Shown here: positions 44,210-52,072 of the stretch, in pieces
Position numbering within the stretch: the first letter of the stretch is position 1
How the letters are laid out: every line of letters starts with the position of its first letter
Assembly: GCA_041393965.1 (NCBI GenBank)
Contig: JAWKJB010000003.1
Coordinates: 62,001 to 126,000 of the forward strand
Direction: 5' to 3'
Origin: Acidimicrobiia bacterium
GTDB lineage: Bacteria > Actinomycetota > Acidimicrobiia > Spongiisociales > UBA5794
DNA: 64,000 bases
Program-made: the position numbers and the translations under genes
Notes under the pieces: model-generated
What the model was told of the DNA's origin: nothing
The model's input: the letters and a program-made list of their open reading frames with translations, nothing else
The model's database searches: none

Positions 44210-45595
44210 GTGGACGCCGACCTCCGTAGTATCGCCCAGGCTCGGGACTGCGTCGAGCGCGCAAGCATTGCGTTCGACCAGTTCCGCGGTGCCTCCCAAG
44301 AGGACATCGATCGCATCGTCGAGACGATGTCGCGCGCGGCGGCTCGGGAGGCGGGACGGCTGGGATCCCTCGCCGTGGAGGAGACCGGACACGGCAACGC
44401 CGCCGACAAGCGCATGAAGAACCTCTTCAACGCCCTGTCGGTGGCTGAATGGCTCCGCCATGTGCGCACGGTTGGCGTCCTGTGGAAGGACGAACGAACC
44501 AAGGTGATGGCCGTTGCGGAGCCGATGGGGGTCGTTGCGGCGCTCATTCCGGTCACGAACCCGACCGCGACGGTGATCTTCAAGGTGTTGAGTGCCGTCA
44601 AGGCCGGCAATGCCATCGTCTGTGCCCCGCATCCGCGTGGTGTGCGTTCCGGAGTCGAGACCACTGCGGTTCTCGCGGCTGCCGCCGACGAAGCCGGTGC
44701 CCCACCGAACCTGATCCAGTGTCTCTCCGAGGTCACCCTCGACGGCACCTCGGAGCTGATGCGCCACCGTCGGACCTCGGTCGTGATGGCGACCGGAGGC
44801 TCGGACATGGTGAGGGCGGCGTATTCGTGTGGCAAGCCGACGCTTGCGGTCGGACCCGGCAATGTCCCTGTGTTCGTCGATGCATCCAAGCGGCACGACC
44901 TTGAGGAGGTAGCCGACCAGATCCTCACCTCGAAGGCCTTCGACTACGGCACGGCATGTGTCGCCGAACAGGCGGTCGTTGCCCACCGGGAGATCGCGCG
45001 ACCGTTGCGCGATGCGATCAGCACGAAAGGCGGATACTTCTGCACGCCATCGGAAGCGCAGGCCCTCGCGGCGGTCATGTTCGAACCGAACGGTCGCCAA
45101 GTCCCGAACCATGTTGCACAACCTGCGTCGAGGCTCGCCGAGATGGCAGGGTTTGATGTGCCGCCACGGACGAGGGTGCTCGTGGCAGAAGCATCCGAGA
45201 TCGGGCGGCAGGTTCCGCTGTCGCGCGAGAAGCTCAACCCGGTGCTCGCGTACTACGAGGCGGGCTCGCACGATGACGCCTATCGACTGTGCGAGGCGGT
45301 CCTCGCGTTCGGCGGTATCGGCCACAGTGCGGCGGTCCACACCAACGACGCGCGGGTCAAGGCCCAGTTCTCGATGCTGCCGGTGGGCCGACTGCTGATC
45401 AACACGCCGTGTGCGCTCGGTGGCATGGGCTATTCGACCGATCTCGAGCCCAGCTTCATGCTCGGAACGGGGACCTGGTCGGGTTCGATCGTCTCGGACA
45501 ATGTCACAGCGCTCCACCTGATCAACATCAAACGCATTGCCGAAGAGACACGGCCGTGGCGAAGCTTCAGTGAAATCGAAAGGAAAGCACCATGA
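44210..45595 (+). CDS. CoA-acylating aldehyde dehydrogenase of the microcompartment
   Basis: The 461-residue protein resembles AdhE-N/EutE/PduP-type enzymes that convert aldehyde, CoA and NAD+ to acyl-CoA and NADH. It has A-V-E-E-T-G-H-G near the N-terminus, P-V-T-N-P-T-A-T-V-I-F-K, G-P-G-N-V-P-V and nucleophile C250 in F-D-Y-G-T-A-C-V-A-E-Q. There is no extra N- or C-terminal encapsulation helix. GTG 44210 follows GGAGGGGG. It overlaps the trimer shell gene by four bases. It is the core enzyme expected in an aldehyde-handling BMC. Confidence 0.92.
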   Translation: MDADLRSIAQARDCVERASIAFDQFRGASQEDIDRIVETMSRAAAREAGRLGSLAVEETGHGNAADKRMKNLFNALSVAEWLRHVRTVGVLWKDERTKVMAVAEPMGVVAALIPVTNPTATVIFKVLSAVKAGNAIVCAPHPRGVRSGVETTAVLAAAADEAGAPPNLIQCLSEVTLDGTSELMRHRRTSVVMATGGSDMVRAAYSCGKPTLAVGPGNVPVFVDASKRHDLEEVADQILTSKAFDYGTACVAEQAVVAHREIARPLRDAISTKGGYFCTPSEAQALAAVMFEPNGRQVPNHVAQPASRLAEMAGFDVPPRTRVLVAEASEIGRQVPLSREKLNPVLAYYEAGSHDDAYRLCEAVLAFGGIGHSAAVHTNDARVKAQFSMLPVGRLLINTPCALGGMGYSTDLEPSFMLGTGTWSGSIVSDNVTALHLINIKRIAEETRPWRSFSEIERKAP

Positions 45596-46218
45596 CAAGG
45601 TCCAAGACCGACATCCGGGCCCTCATCCAGATCGACCGGTTGCAGCCGCGGTTTGCCGCGTACAGCGCCGCAACCGTGAGGGGCTCGATTCCCCTTGAGG
45701 GAGACACCTTGCTCGTTGGTGAGATCGCCCCCGGCAACGAGGTGTTCCAGGTGGTCGACATCGCCTTGAAGGCCGCCGAGATCGAGTCGGTCTCCCAGAT
45801 CGTCGAACGCGAATTCGGATTCTTCATGTTGCGGTCGCCGGTGAACACGGCGATCTCGATCGCCCGCGACGCGATTCTGGATCATCTCGGTGCGCAGCTG
45901 TCGGATCGCATGAAGCCCCGGATCGAGAGCACGCAGCGGATCACCGCCGTGGAGCCGCATCAGGCCAAGCTTCTCAACATCTGGCGGCAGGGGTCACTTG
46001 TGATCCCCGGAAGCACGCTCGGCATGGTCGAGTGCTCTCCTGCCGCGTATATCACGGTCGCGGCGAACGAGGCCGAGAAGGCAGCGAGTGTCGACATCGT
46101 CGAGGTCAGGGCGCTGGGGCGCTTCGGAAGGTTCTTCATGTCGGGGTCCGAGGACAGCGTCAGCGCAGCGCTCGATGCCGCCGTTGCAGCGGTGGAAGGG
46201 ATGGACGGTCGTTCATGA
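45592..46218 (+). CDS. BMC-T trimeric (tandem, permuted) shell protein
   Basis: The 208-residue protein contains two BMC domains in the circularly permuted order of CsoS1D/EutL-like trimers. The first half has G-S-I-P-L and V-A-L-K type I-A-L-K-A-A-E-I, V-E-R-E-F-G-F-F; the second half has Q-G-S-L-V-I-P-G, A-A-N-E-A-E-K-A-A and G-R-F-G-R-F-F-M-S-G. Such trimers form gated pores for larger metabolites or cofactors. It overlaps its neighbours on both sides. Confidence 0.9.
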   Translation: MTRSKTDIRALIQIDRLQPRFAAYSAATVRGSIPLEGDTLLVGEIAPGNEVFQVVDIALKAAEIESVSQIVEREFGFFMLRSPVNTAISIARDAILDHLGAQLSDRMKPRIESTQRITAVEPHQAKLLNIWRQGSLVIPGSTLGMVECSPAAYITVAANEAEKAASVDIVEVRALGRFGRFFMSGSEDSVSAALDAAVAAVEGMDGRS

Positions 46219-47387
46219 ATGTCATTGGTGAACGCGATGTCAGGACATTGGCTGCACGCAGCGATGTCATCGTCGTCGGTTCCAATGATCTCCTCACCCC
46301 GAACGCCCGCGACCTCGTGGCGCAGCTCGGACTGCGCATCGTGTCGGAACCGATCGAAACGGCGCCTCCGAACGCCCCTGATCATGGGACGGCCGTGCGA
46401 AGAGTGCTCCTGCGTCGATCCCCCAAGTGGGTTGCCCCAGAGCCGACCACCGCTGCGAAAGCCAAGCCGTTTGCCCGCGTCGCGATGGTGGGGTGTGGCG
46501 CAGTCGGTGCGGCCGCAGCCCACATGGTTGCGGCAACCGAAGCCGCGACGGACCTGACCATCGTTGACCTTGTGCCGGGCCTCGCCGCGAGCACTGCGCT
46601 TGACATCGAACACGCGTCCGGCATCACCGGTTCGCCGACCAGATGCGCAGGCGGTGAAACGATGGACCTCGTCGCTGGCGCCGATGTCGTGGTGGTCACC
46701 GCAGGCAGTCCCCGATCTCCCGGAATGTCGCGAGCGGATCTCCGCGACATCAACGCGAAGGTGATCAAAGGTGTGGCCGCAGCCGTCGAGGAGTTCGCCC
46801 CGAATGCGGTCCTGATCGTGGTCACCAACCCCCTCGATGAGATGACCTACGAGGCGTACCGGTCGACCGACCTGCCGAGGGAGCGGGTTCTCGGGATGGC
46901 GGGAACGCTCGACTCCTCACGGTTCCGATGGGCGCTCGCGACCGCAGCCGAGGTGCATCCACGGGATGTGTCCGCCTTCACCCTCGGAAGCCACGGTGAC
47001 GAGATGGTGCCGATCCTGTCGCTCGCCACGATTCGGGGCCGTCCCGTCGAAGAGGTGTTGGATCCCGACGCGATCGAACGATGCGTACAAGAGACGGTCG
47101 GAGGAGGTGGGCGCATCGTTGCGCTGCGGCGCACCGGATCGGCTTCGATCGCCCCCGCGCATTCGATCGTCGAGATCCTCGATGCGATGCGCGGTGCGAT
47201 TCAAGGTCCGATTCCGGTGTCGGTCGTGCTGGAGGGGGAGTACGGGATCAGCGATGTCGTTGTCGGCGTTCCGGTGCAGCTTGGAAGAGGCGGCCTTGAG
47301 AAGGTCGTCGAGTTGCCGCTCACACCGAGCGAGCTTGCGATGCTCCAAGGGGCGGCATCCGTCGTCAAGGAGCGATTGGTTCAATGA
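46215..47387 (+). CDS. Malate-dehydrogenase-type enzyme with EutQ-like N-terminal module
   Basis: Residues 80-390 are an LDH/MDH-family dehydrogenase: G-C-G-A-V-G, N-P-L-D-E-M and catalytic H260 in G-S-H-G-D-E-M-V-P. The specificity loop S-P-R167-S-P-G-M-S-R has the arginine typical of malate dehydrogenases rather than the glutamine of lactate dehydrogenases. Residues 1-75 are extra and contain V-I-V-V-G-S-N-D-L-L-T-P-N-A-R-D-L, the same kind of motif as in EutQ and in the small protein at 48736. ATG 46215 overlaps the trimer gene. It could recycle NADH by reducing oxaloacetate, inside or docked on the shell (inference). Confidence 0.86.
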   Translation: MNVIGERDVRTLAARSDVIVVGSNDLLTPNARDLVAQLGLRIVSEPIETAPPNAPDHGTAVRRVLLRRSPKWVAPEPTTAAKAKPFARVAMVGCGAVGAAAAHMVAATEAATDLTIVDLVPGLAASTALDIEHASGITGSPTRCAGGETMDLVAGADVVVVTAGSPRSPGMSRADLRDINAKVIKGVAAAVEEFAPNAVLIVVTNPLDEMTYEAYRSTDLPRERVLGMAGTLDSSRFRWALATAAEVHPRDVSAFTLGSHGDEMVPILSLATIRGRPVEEVLDPDAIERCVQETVGGGGRIVALRRTGSASIAPAHSIVEILDAMRGAIQGPIPVSVVLEGEYGISDVVVGVPVQLGRGGLEKVVELPLTPSELAMLQGAASVVKERLVQ

Positions 47388-47406
47388 TGTGTCTTGGAGG
47401 TGACCG

Positions 47407-48723
47407 ATGAACAGGGACCAGATGCTGTCCGACATACTCGAAGAGTTGCGGAGCTGGCAGGGAAACGAAGGCGAATCCGGAGGGACGAGCGCGCCCAAGC
47501 CGCAGGCGAGTTACTCGTCCGGATTCGAGCGCGCCGTGGATCCGTCCCGGCGTGCCCACAAGGCGGACACGCTCAAGGTGTCCATCATCGGAGGTGGCAA
47601 CGGCGGAATGGCCATGGCCGGTCATATGGCGATCCTCGGTTACGAGATCACGATGTGGTCACCGTTTTCGTGGGAGGTGGAACCCATCGAGGAGAAAGGC
47701 GGCGTGACGATCGTCGGCTCCGAGGTGTCCGGGTTCGGAAAGGTGGCCAAGGTCACCCGGAGCCTCGACGAGGCAGTCAAGGGTGCGGACCTGATCATGG
47801 TCGTTGCACCCGCAATGGCGCACAAGCCGTACGCATCGATGATGGCTCCGCTGCTGCGTGACGGTCAGGTCGTCGTGCTCAATCCGGGGCGCACCGGTGG
47901 CTCGCTGGAGTTTGCACGCACGCTCACGAGGTTCGCATGTTCTGCCCGGATCGTGCTCGGCGAGACCCAGACCTTCATCTACGCCGCCGAACGCAAGGAT
48001 CCGTTCACGGTTGAGATCCTCAAAGAGAAGTTCCGGATGCGCGCGTCTGCGCTTCCGGCGGCGGACAATGACCTTCTGATGGATCCGTTGCGCGATCTGT
48101 ATCCACAGATCGAACCTGCTCAGAATGTGCTCGAGACAGGGCTCAACAATGTTGCGCCGGTGGTGCACCCCGGCACGGTGCTGCTGAACACCTCGGTGCT
48201 CGAGCGCACGGCGGCGGGTGAGCCGCTCAAGTTCTACCAGGACCAGGTGACTCCCACGATTGCGACCCTCGTGATGGGCAAGCTCGACCAGGAGAAGCAG
48301 GATGTCGCGAAGGCGCTTGGCCTCAAGGAGGTGTGGTCGCTGCTCGACTGGTACCGCGAGAGTTATCACATCGTCGGTGACAGCATCTACGAGGTCTTGA
48401 AGGGCAATCCCTACATCGCGGGTTTCACGGCGCCGAGCCACATCCTTGCCCAGAACCATGTCCTCGACGATGTGCCGAACTCGCTCGTCCCGATCGCCGA
48501 TTTCGGTCGAGCGCTCGGGGTGGCGACACCGACGATCGATTCGATCGTCCATCTCGCGAGCGCGATGTGCGGGATCGATTGGTGGGACGAAGGGAGAACC
48601 GTGTCGAGCCTCGGTCTTGCCGGCATGTCCATCGATCACATGATCGAGCATGTCGAGCACACCGCCCTCGGGGGTCGATGCTCGGAATCCGGTGTGTGTC
48701 GTGCCTTCGGCTTCTACGGCTAG
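47407..48723 (+). CDS. Opine/octopine-dehydrogenase-family enzyme with encapsulation-peptide-like N-terminus
   Basis: Residues 1-18 form an amphipathic helix (MNRDQMLSDILEELRSW), followed by a Gly/Ser/Pro-rich linker to about residue 55. This is the layout of BMC encapsulation peptides. The rest is an NAD(P)-binding domain (I-I-G-G-G-N-G-G-M-A-M-A) and an octopine-dehydrogenase C-terminal domain with N-N-V-A-P-V-V-H254-P. The family makes or cleaves secondary amines between an amino acid and an oxo acid. Here it could oxidise an N-alkylglutamate to glutamate plus an aldehyde, replacing MgdABCD, which is absent (inference). Confidence 0.85.
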   Translation: MNRDQMLSDILEELRSWQGNEGESGGTSAPKPQASYSSGFERAVDPSRRAHKADTLKVSIIGGGNGGMAMAGHMAILGYEITMWSPFSWEVEPIEEKGGVTIVGSEVSGFGKVAKVTRSLDEAVKGADLIMVVAPAMAHKPYASMMAPLLRDGQVVVLNPGRTGGSLEFARTLTRFACSARIVLGETQTFIYAAERKDPFTVEILKEKFRMRASALPAADNDLLMDPLRDLYPQIEPAQNVLETGLNNVAPVVHPGTVLLNTSVLERTAAGEPLKFYQDQVTPTIATLVMGKLDQEKQDVAKALGLKEVWSLLDWYRESYHIVGDSIYEVLKGNPYIAGFTAPSHILAQNHVLDDVPNSLVPIADFGRALGVATPTIDSIVHLASAMCGIDWWDEGRTVSSLGLAGMSIDHMIEHVEHTALGGRCSESGVCRAFGFYG

Positions 48724-48735
48724 GGGAGGTGTCGC

Positions 48736-49080
48736 ATGACTGACTCCGCCGATGGTCGGTTGGTTTCCGCTGCGCACATCGACGCCGCATCCGAGGCAGG
48801 TATGGCCGAGCTGACGCTCCCACCGGGCACCGTCGTCACGCCGCTGGCCCGCGAACGGGCCGATGCGCTCGGGGTCGCGCTCAAGGTCGGCTCGGCGACG
48901 GTTTCGACGCCCGCAGCAGGCACGAGTCGTACTGCCCTCGAAGCCAAAGCTCGTGAGGTGGCCGCGAGAGTGGTCGCCAAGGAAGGGGGCGACCCGGCCA
49001 TGGTCGATAGCTTGGTGCGCACCGCACTCGACCGCATGGGCCGGGATTGCCCATGCGGCAAGCACGGATCACACGGGTAG
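48736..49080 (+). CDS. Small EutQ-N-terminal-like BMC-associated protein
   Basis: The 114-residue protein contains an I-D-A-A-S-E-A-G segment, then L-P-P-G-T-V-V-T-P-L-A-R-E-R-A-D-A-L-G-V, which aligns by eye with the N-terminus of EutQ (I-I-T-P-E-A-R-E-V-A-E-L-L-G). A helix A-R-E-V-A-A-R-V-V...V-D-S-L-V follows, also as in EutQ. The cupin domain of EutQ is missing. The end D-C-P-C-G-K-H-G-S-H-G could bind a metal. It is the last gene of the operon. A role in assembly or cargo docking is a guess. Confidence 0.72.
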   Translation: MTDSADGRLVSAAHIDAASEAGMAELTLPPGTVVTPLARERADALGVALKVGSATVSTPAAGTSRTALEAKAREVAARVVAKEGGDPAMVDSLVRTALDRMGRDCPCGKHGSHG

Positions 49081-49095
49081 CCGAACCACCTCGTC

Positions 49096-49153
49096 GCGTA
49101 CCCAGGGTTCGCGTTCGACGAAAAGGTAGCTTTTGGCCCATAGAACGGGCCGT
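49096..49153. repeat. Second copy of the intergenic repeat seen at 22180-22237
   Basis: 51 of 58 bases match 22180-22237, including GCGTACCCAGGGTTC and GGCCCATAGAAC. The right arm here is degraded (CCTGGGTAT remains near 49180), so the perfect hairpin is lost. It again lies between convergent genes, after the BMC operon and before the RRM gene. Confidence 0.8.
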
Positions 49154-49190
49154 CCACGGTTTATCGGTGTCGTCGCCTGGGTATCCCGCG

Positions 49191-49451
49191 CTAGTACCTT
49201 GGGCGCCGCTCCTGTCGCTCCTGCGCCTCGTTCACTCGCAGGTCGCGACCACCGAGATCCTGACCGTCGAGTTCTTGCATCGCTTTGCGGGCGTCGTCGT
49301 CTGCCATCTCGACAAACGCGAAGCCGCGTGAGCGTCCGGTGTCGCGATCGGTGATCAGGGCAACATCTTGCACCGGCCCGATCGCTTCGAAGGTGGACCG
49401 CACCGATTCTTCGGTCGCGCTCCATGGGAGGTTTCCCACATACAGTCTCAT
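49191..49451 (-). CDS. RRM-type RNA-binding protein
   Basis: The 86-residue protein is a single RRM: RNP2 L-Y-V-G-N-L near the start and RNP1 R-G-F-A-F-V-E-M. The tail is Arg/Glu-rich (E-R-Q-E-R-R-P-R-Y). Such small glycine-poor RRM proteins in bacteria are cold-induced RNA chaperones (family knowledge). GGAG lies ten bases before ATG 49451; an ATG at 49466 in the same frame adds five residues. Confidence 0.9.
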   Translation of the reverse strand: MRLYVGNLPWSATEESVRSTFEAIGPVQDVALITDRDTGRSRGFAFVEMADDDARKAMQELDGQDLGGRDLRVNEAQERQERRPRY

Positions 49452-49590
49452 TACTTCTGGCTCCATTCAATTGGAAGCCCACGGCCGCGCTCTCTGCACT
49501 CCGTCGGAACTCGACTCAGGCGGGAAATCGGGCGGGGGTCACTGACGCATGCGAGGTTAGCCGTCCATTCGGCGGACCGCACACAACCCC

Positions 49591-49665
49591 GGGCTGTGCC
49601 CTGGGCTCCCACCCGGATCGTACCGTGCGGCAACCCTGGGCTGTGCCCTGGGCTCCCACCCGGAT
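49591..49665. repeat. Direct repeat of 28 bases, two identical copies 47 bases apart
   Basis: Bases 49591-49618 recur without change at 49638-49665. Each copy has the internal pattern GGGCTG...GGGCTCCCAC. The remainder of 49452-49717 shows no gene; it holds these repeats and the hairpin at 49650. Confidence 0.8.
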
Positions 49666-49683
49666 ATAGCCGAGTGGGAGCCC
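49650..49683 (-). terminator. Terminator-like hairpin after the ABC exporter genes
   Basis: GGGCTCCCAC at 49650-49659 pairs perfectly with GTGGGAGCCC at 49674-49683, with further C-G pairs towards a six-base loop. It lies 35 bases beyond the end of the minus-strand permease gene and is a close relative of the lysS hairpin. Confidence 0.65.
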
Positions 49684-49717
49684 TCGGTACGCGACGACCA
49701 TCCCGGCGGATCCGGCC

Positions 49718-52072
49718 TCACACGGCGCGTTCGCGGACCGTCGCGCCGAGGTCGATCCTGCGGACCTTCCGAATTGCGGGAATCAACGAGAGACCGGCAG
49801 CGGCGATCATTGCCAAGGCGCTGATCACGACACTCGTCGGCCGCATGGCGAACTCGAGGGTGAACGCATCGACCGAGAACTGTTGCATGAACACCCATCC
49901 GATGAGGTAGCCGGCGACGATCCCCGGGATGATCCCGAGCACGGTCAGGAGGATGTTCTCCACCCCGATGAGTCGTGCAACCGAGCGGTGGGAGAGTCCG
50001 TTCGCTCGCATCGTGGCGAACTCCGTCGATCGCTCGGCGACATTCACCGAGATCGCGTTGTACATAAGCGCAAACGCCAGCGCACCGCCGAGGACCAGCA
50101 TGAAGCCGACAAAGGCGTAGAAGAACCCGAGGAAGTCGTTGATGATGTTGTAGAGCGTTCTTGAGTCCGACACGAAGGCGACTTCGTCGAGGCCCCGGAT
50201 CTCGTCGATGATCCGCTTCCGGTCTGCTCCGTCGGCGAACTTCGCTTGGGCGGCGGAAACCGTTGGATGGGAGGCCGTTTCGGCACCGACGATCTGATCG
50301 AATCGATCCCGATCCATGTACAGCACCGTACCGACCGGTTCGTCGAGGAACCCGACCAGCTCGGCCGTGAACTCCACATCGAGCTCAGGAAGGGACAGGC
50401 GGAGTTCGTCGCCGGGTTTGACATCGAGCCGGTTTGCCAACCCGTTGCCGGCGAGCACACCCTCTGCGGGAATTCCGTCGGGAAAGCCGTGCATCGTCGT
50501 CCCTTGCTGGTAGCCGAGCAAAGCCGTGTCGAATCGGTCCGCGCCAAATGCCACCGTGGCATTGACTCGGGCCACGACCTCTGCGCTCTGGACGCCAGCG
50601 ATCGCTTCGATCGGAGCCAGAGAGCCCGAGCCGACGGCTGTGGCGAAGCCGATGTCGGCGTCTTGCAGCGACACCTCCTGGAACTGTCGGTCCATGAGGA
50701 TGGTGATCGAGTCGATCATGCCCCACGACACCATGATGAGGACCAGGCCGAGAACGACACCGAGAACCGTGGCGGAGCTGCGACGCTTGTTCCGACCCAG
50801 CCCGCGCAGGATCATCAGCCACCGGACGCGGAGATGGCGAAGCGGCGGGATGACCCGCTCGAACCCGCTTCGTCTTCCACGACCTTCGGGAGCAGCACCC
50901 CGCATCGCCTCGGCCGGAGCAACCCCGACCGCTCGTCGCGCTGGCGCCCAAGCACCGAGAGCGCCCGCGGCCACCGCGAAGGCCAGCCCGATGATCGGAG
51001 TCACCCAGTGAAACGAGCGCACCGTGTCAGGGATGTCGAGCGCAGATGTGTACACGCCGGTGATCGCGAACGCGGACGCCATGCCGACGATCAGGCCAAC
51101 GACCCCCGCAACAAGGCCCAGCCGGACCCCGTACGAGAGATAGTGACGCAGGATCCCTCGCCGGCCCATCCCTGATGCCCGCAGCGTCCCGATCACGCTC
51201 CGCTGGGCAAACACGATGCGGGTCAGCAGCACATAAGCCGCCATTCCCGCCGCGGTCATGAACAACACGGGGAACATGATCGAAAGCGACTGGAAGCCAT
51301 TGACATCGAGAAGCAGCGTGGAGTGGGACGGATGATTGGCCCGGGAGATCACATCGGCGGCTCCGGCCGCCCCGGCCGCGTCGGTGACGAGCATGTCCGT
51401 GTGTTCGCGGTCAGCGTTCGCGTTGTAGGTGATCACAACATCGTTGCGTGCCGCCTGTTGCGGGATGTCGTCGACAAGTGCATCAGAGACGAAGGCGACT
51501 CCGAATGTTCCAGGCGCCGGGAACAGATCCTGGTTGTCCCGAGCAGGCCACAGATACTCCGCTGAGACGGCAACACCGACGACGGTTCCGTCAACCCAGC
51601 CGGAACCGGTGAAGATCTCGACCGTGTCCCCCGGACCGATGTCGAACTGCTCCGCCATGTGGGTTTCGATCACAACCGATGACGGTGCGTCTGGATCGAG
51701 GTAGGTGCCTTCGGTCACATCGATCCTGTTCACCGGCGGTTGGCCGTCCGCCGGGTAGGCGATGACCCGCCCGAGGAAGTTGCTCCCCTCGTCGACACTC
51801 ATCGGCAGATCGGCTTGGATCCGAGCTTCGGCCCTGTCGACCCCCTCAATCGTGAGTGCAATGTCGACGAAGTCGGCATCGACACCGATGACCGTGATGT
51901 CGGCGAATGCCAGACGGTCGTAGGTGGCGTTGTATGACCCGTCGAGGTTTCGGTACGCGTCGTAGCTCGCCGCGAAGAGCATGACCCCGAGGCCGATCGT
52001 GACCGCGACGGCTATGAACTGGCCCCGCTGTCGTCGGATATCGCGCTTGCGTTTGGTGTTGAGCAGGCTCAC
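49718..52072 (-). CDS. FtsX/MacB-type ABC transporter permease
   Basis: The 784-residue permease has one N-terminal helix, a large extracytoplasmic domain (residues 45-265), an FtsX domain, a second helix with another large domain (about 455-640) and a last FtsX domain, eight helices in all. F-A-T-M-R-A-N-G and I-G-T-L-R-A-S-G are the coupling helices typical of the family. It overlaps the ATPase gene by four bases. The pair should export a lipid, lipoprotein, peptide or drug; the substrate is unknown. Confidence 0.9.
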   Translation of the reverse strand: MSLLNTKRKRDIRRQRGQFIAVAVTIGLGVMLFAASYDAYRNLDGSYNATYDRLAFADITVIGVDADFVDIALTIEGVDRAEARIQADLPMSVDEGSNFLGRVIAYPADGQPPVNRIDVTEGTYLDPDAPSSVVIETHMAEQFDIGPGDTVEIFTGSGWVDGTVVGVAVSAEYLWPARDNQDLFPAPGTFGVAFVSDALVDDIPQQAARNDVVITYNANADREHTDMLVTDAAGAAGAADVISRANHPSHSTLLLDVNGFQSLSIMFPVLFMTAAGMAAYVLLTRIVFAQRSVIGTLRASGMGRRGILRHYLSYGVRLGLVAGVVGLIVGMASAFAITGVYTSALDIPDTVRSFHWVTPIIGLAFAVAAGALGAWAPARRAVGVAPAEAMRGAAPEGRGRRSGFERVIPPLRHLRVRWLMILRGLGRNKRRSSATVLGVVLGLVLIMVSWGMIDSITILMDRQFQEVSLQDADIGFATAVGSGSLAPIEAIAGVQSAEVVARVNATVAFGADRFDTALLGYQQGTTMHGFPDGIPAEGVLAGNGLANRLDVKPGDELRLSLPELDVEFTAELVGFLDEPVGTVLYMDRDRFDQIVGAETASHPTVSAAQAKFADGADRKRIIDEIRGLDEVAFVSDSRTLYNIINDFLGFFYAFVGFMLVLGGALAFALMYNAISVNVAERSTEFATMRANGLSHRSVARLIGVENILLTVLGIIPGIVAGYLIGWVFMQQFSVDAFTLEFAMRPTSVVISALAMIAAAGLSLIPAIRKVRRIDLGATVRERAV

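Noticed and set aside
47659..49065. 468-codon minus-strand frame opposite the opine-dehydrogenase-like gene
   Set aside because: Antisense to a gene with recognised motifs, and rich in His and Arg as expected for a shadow frame.
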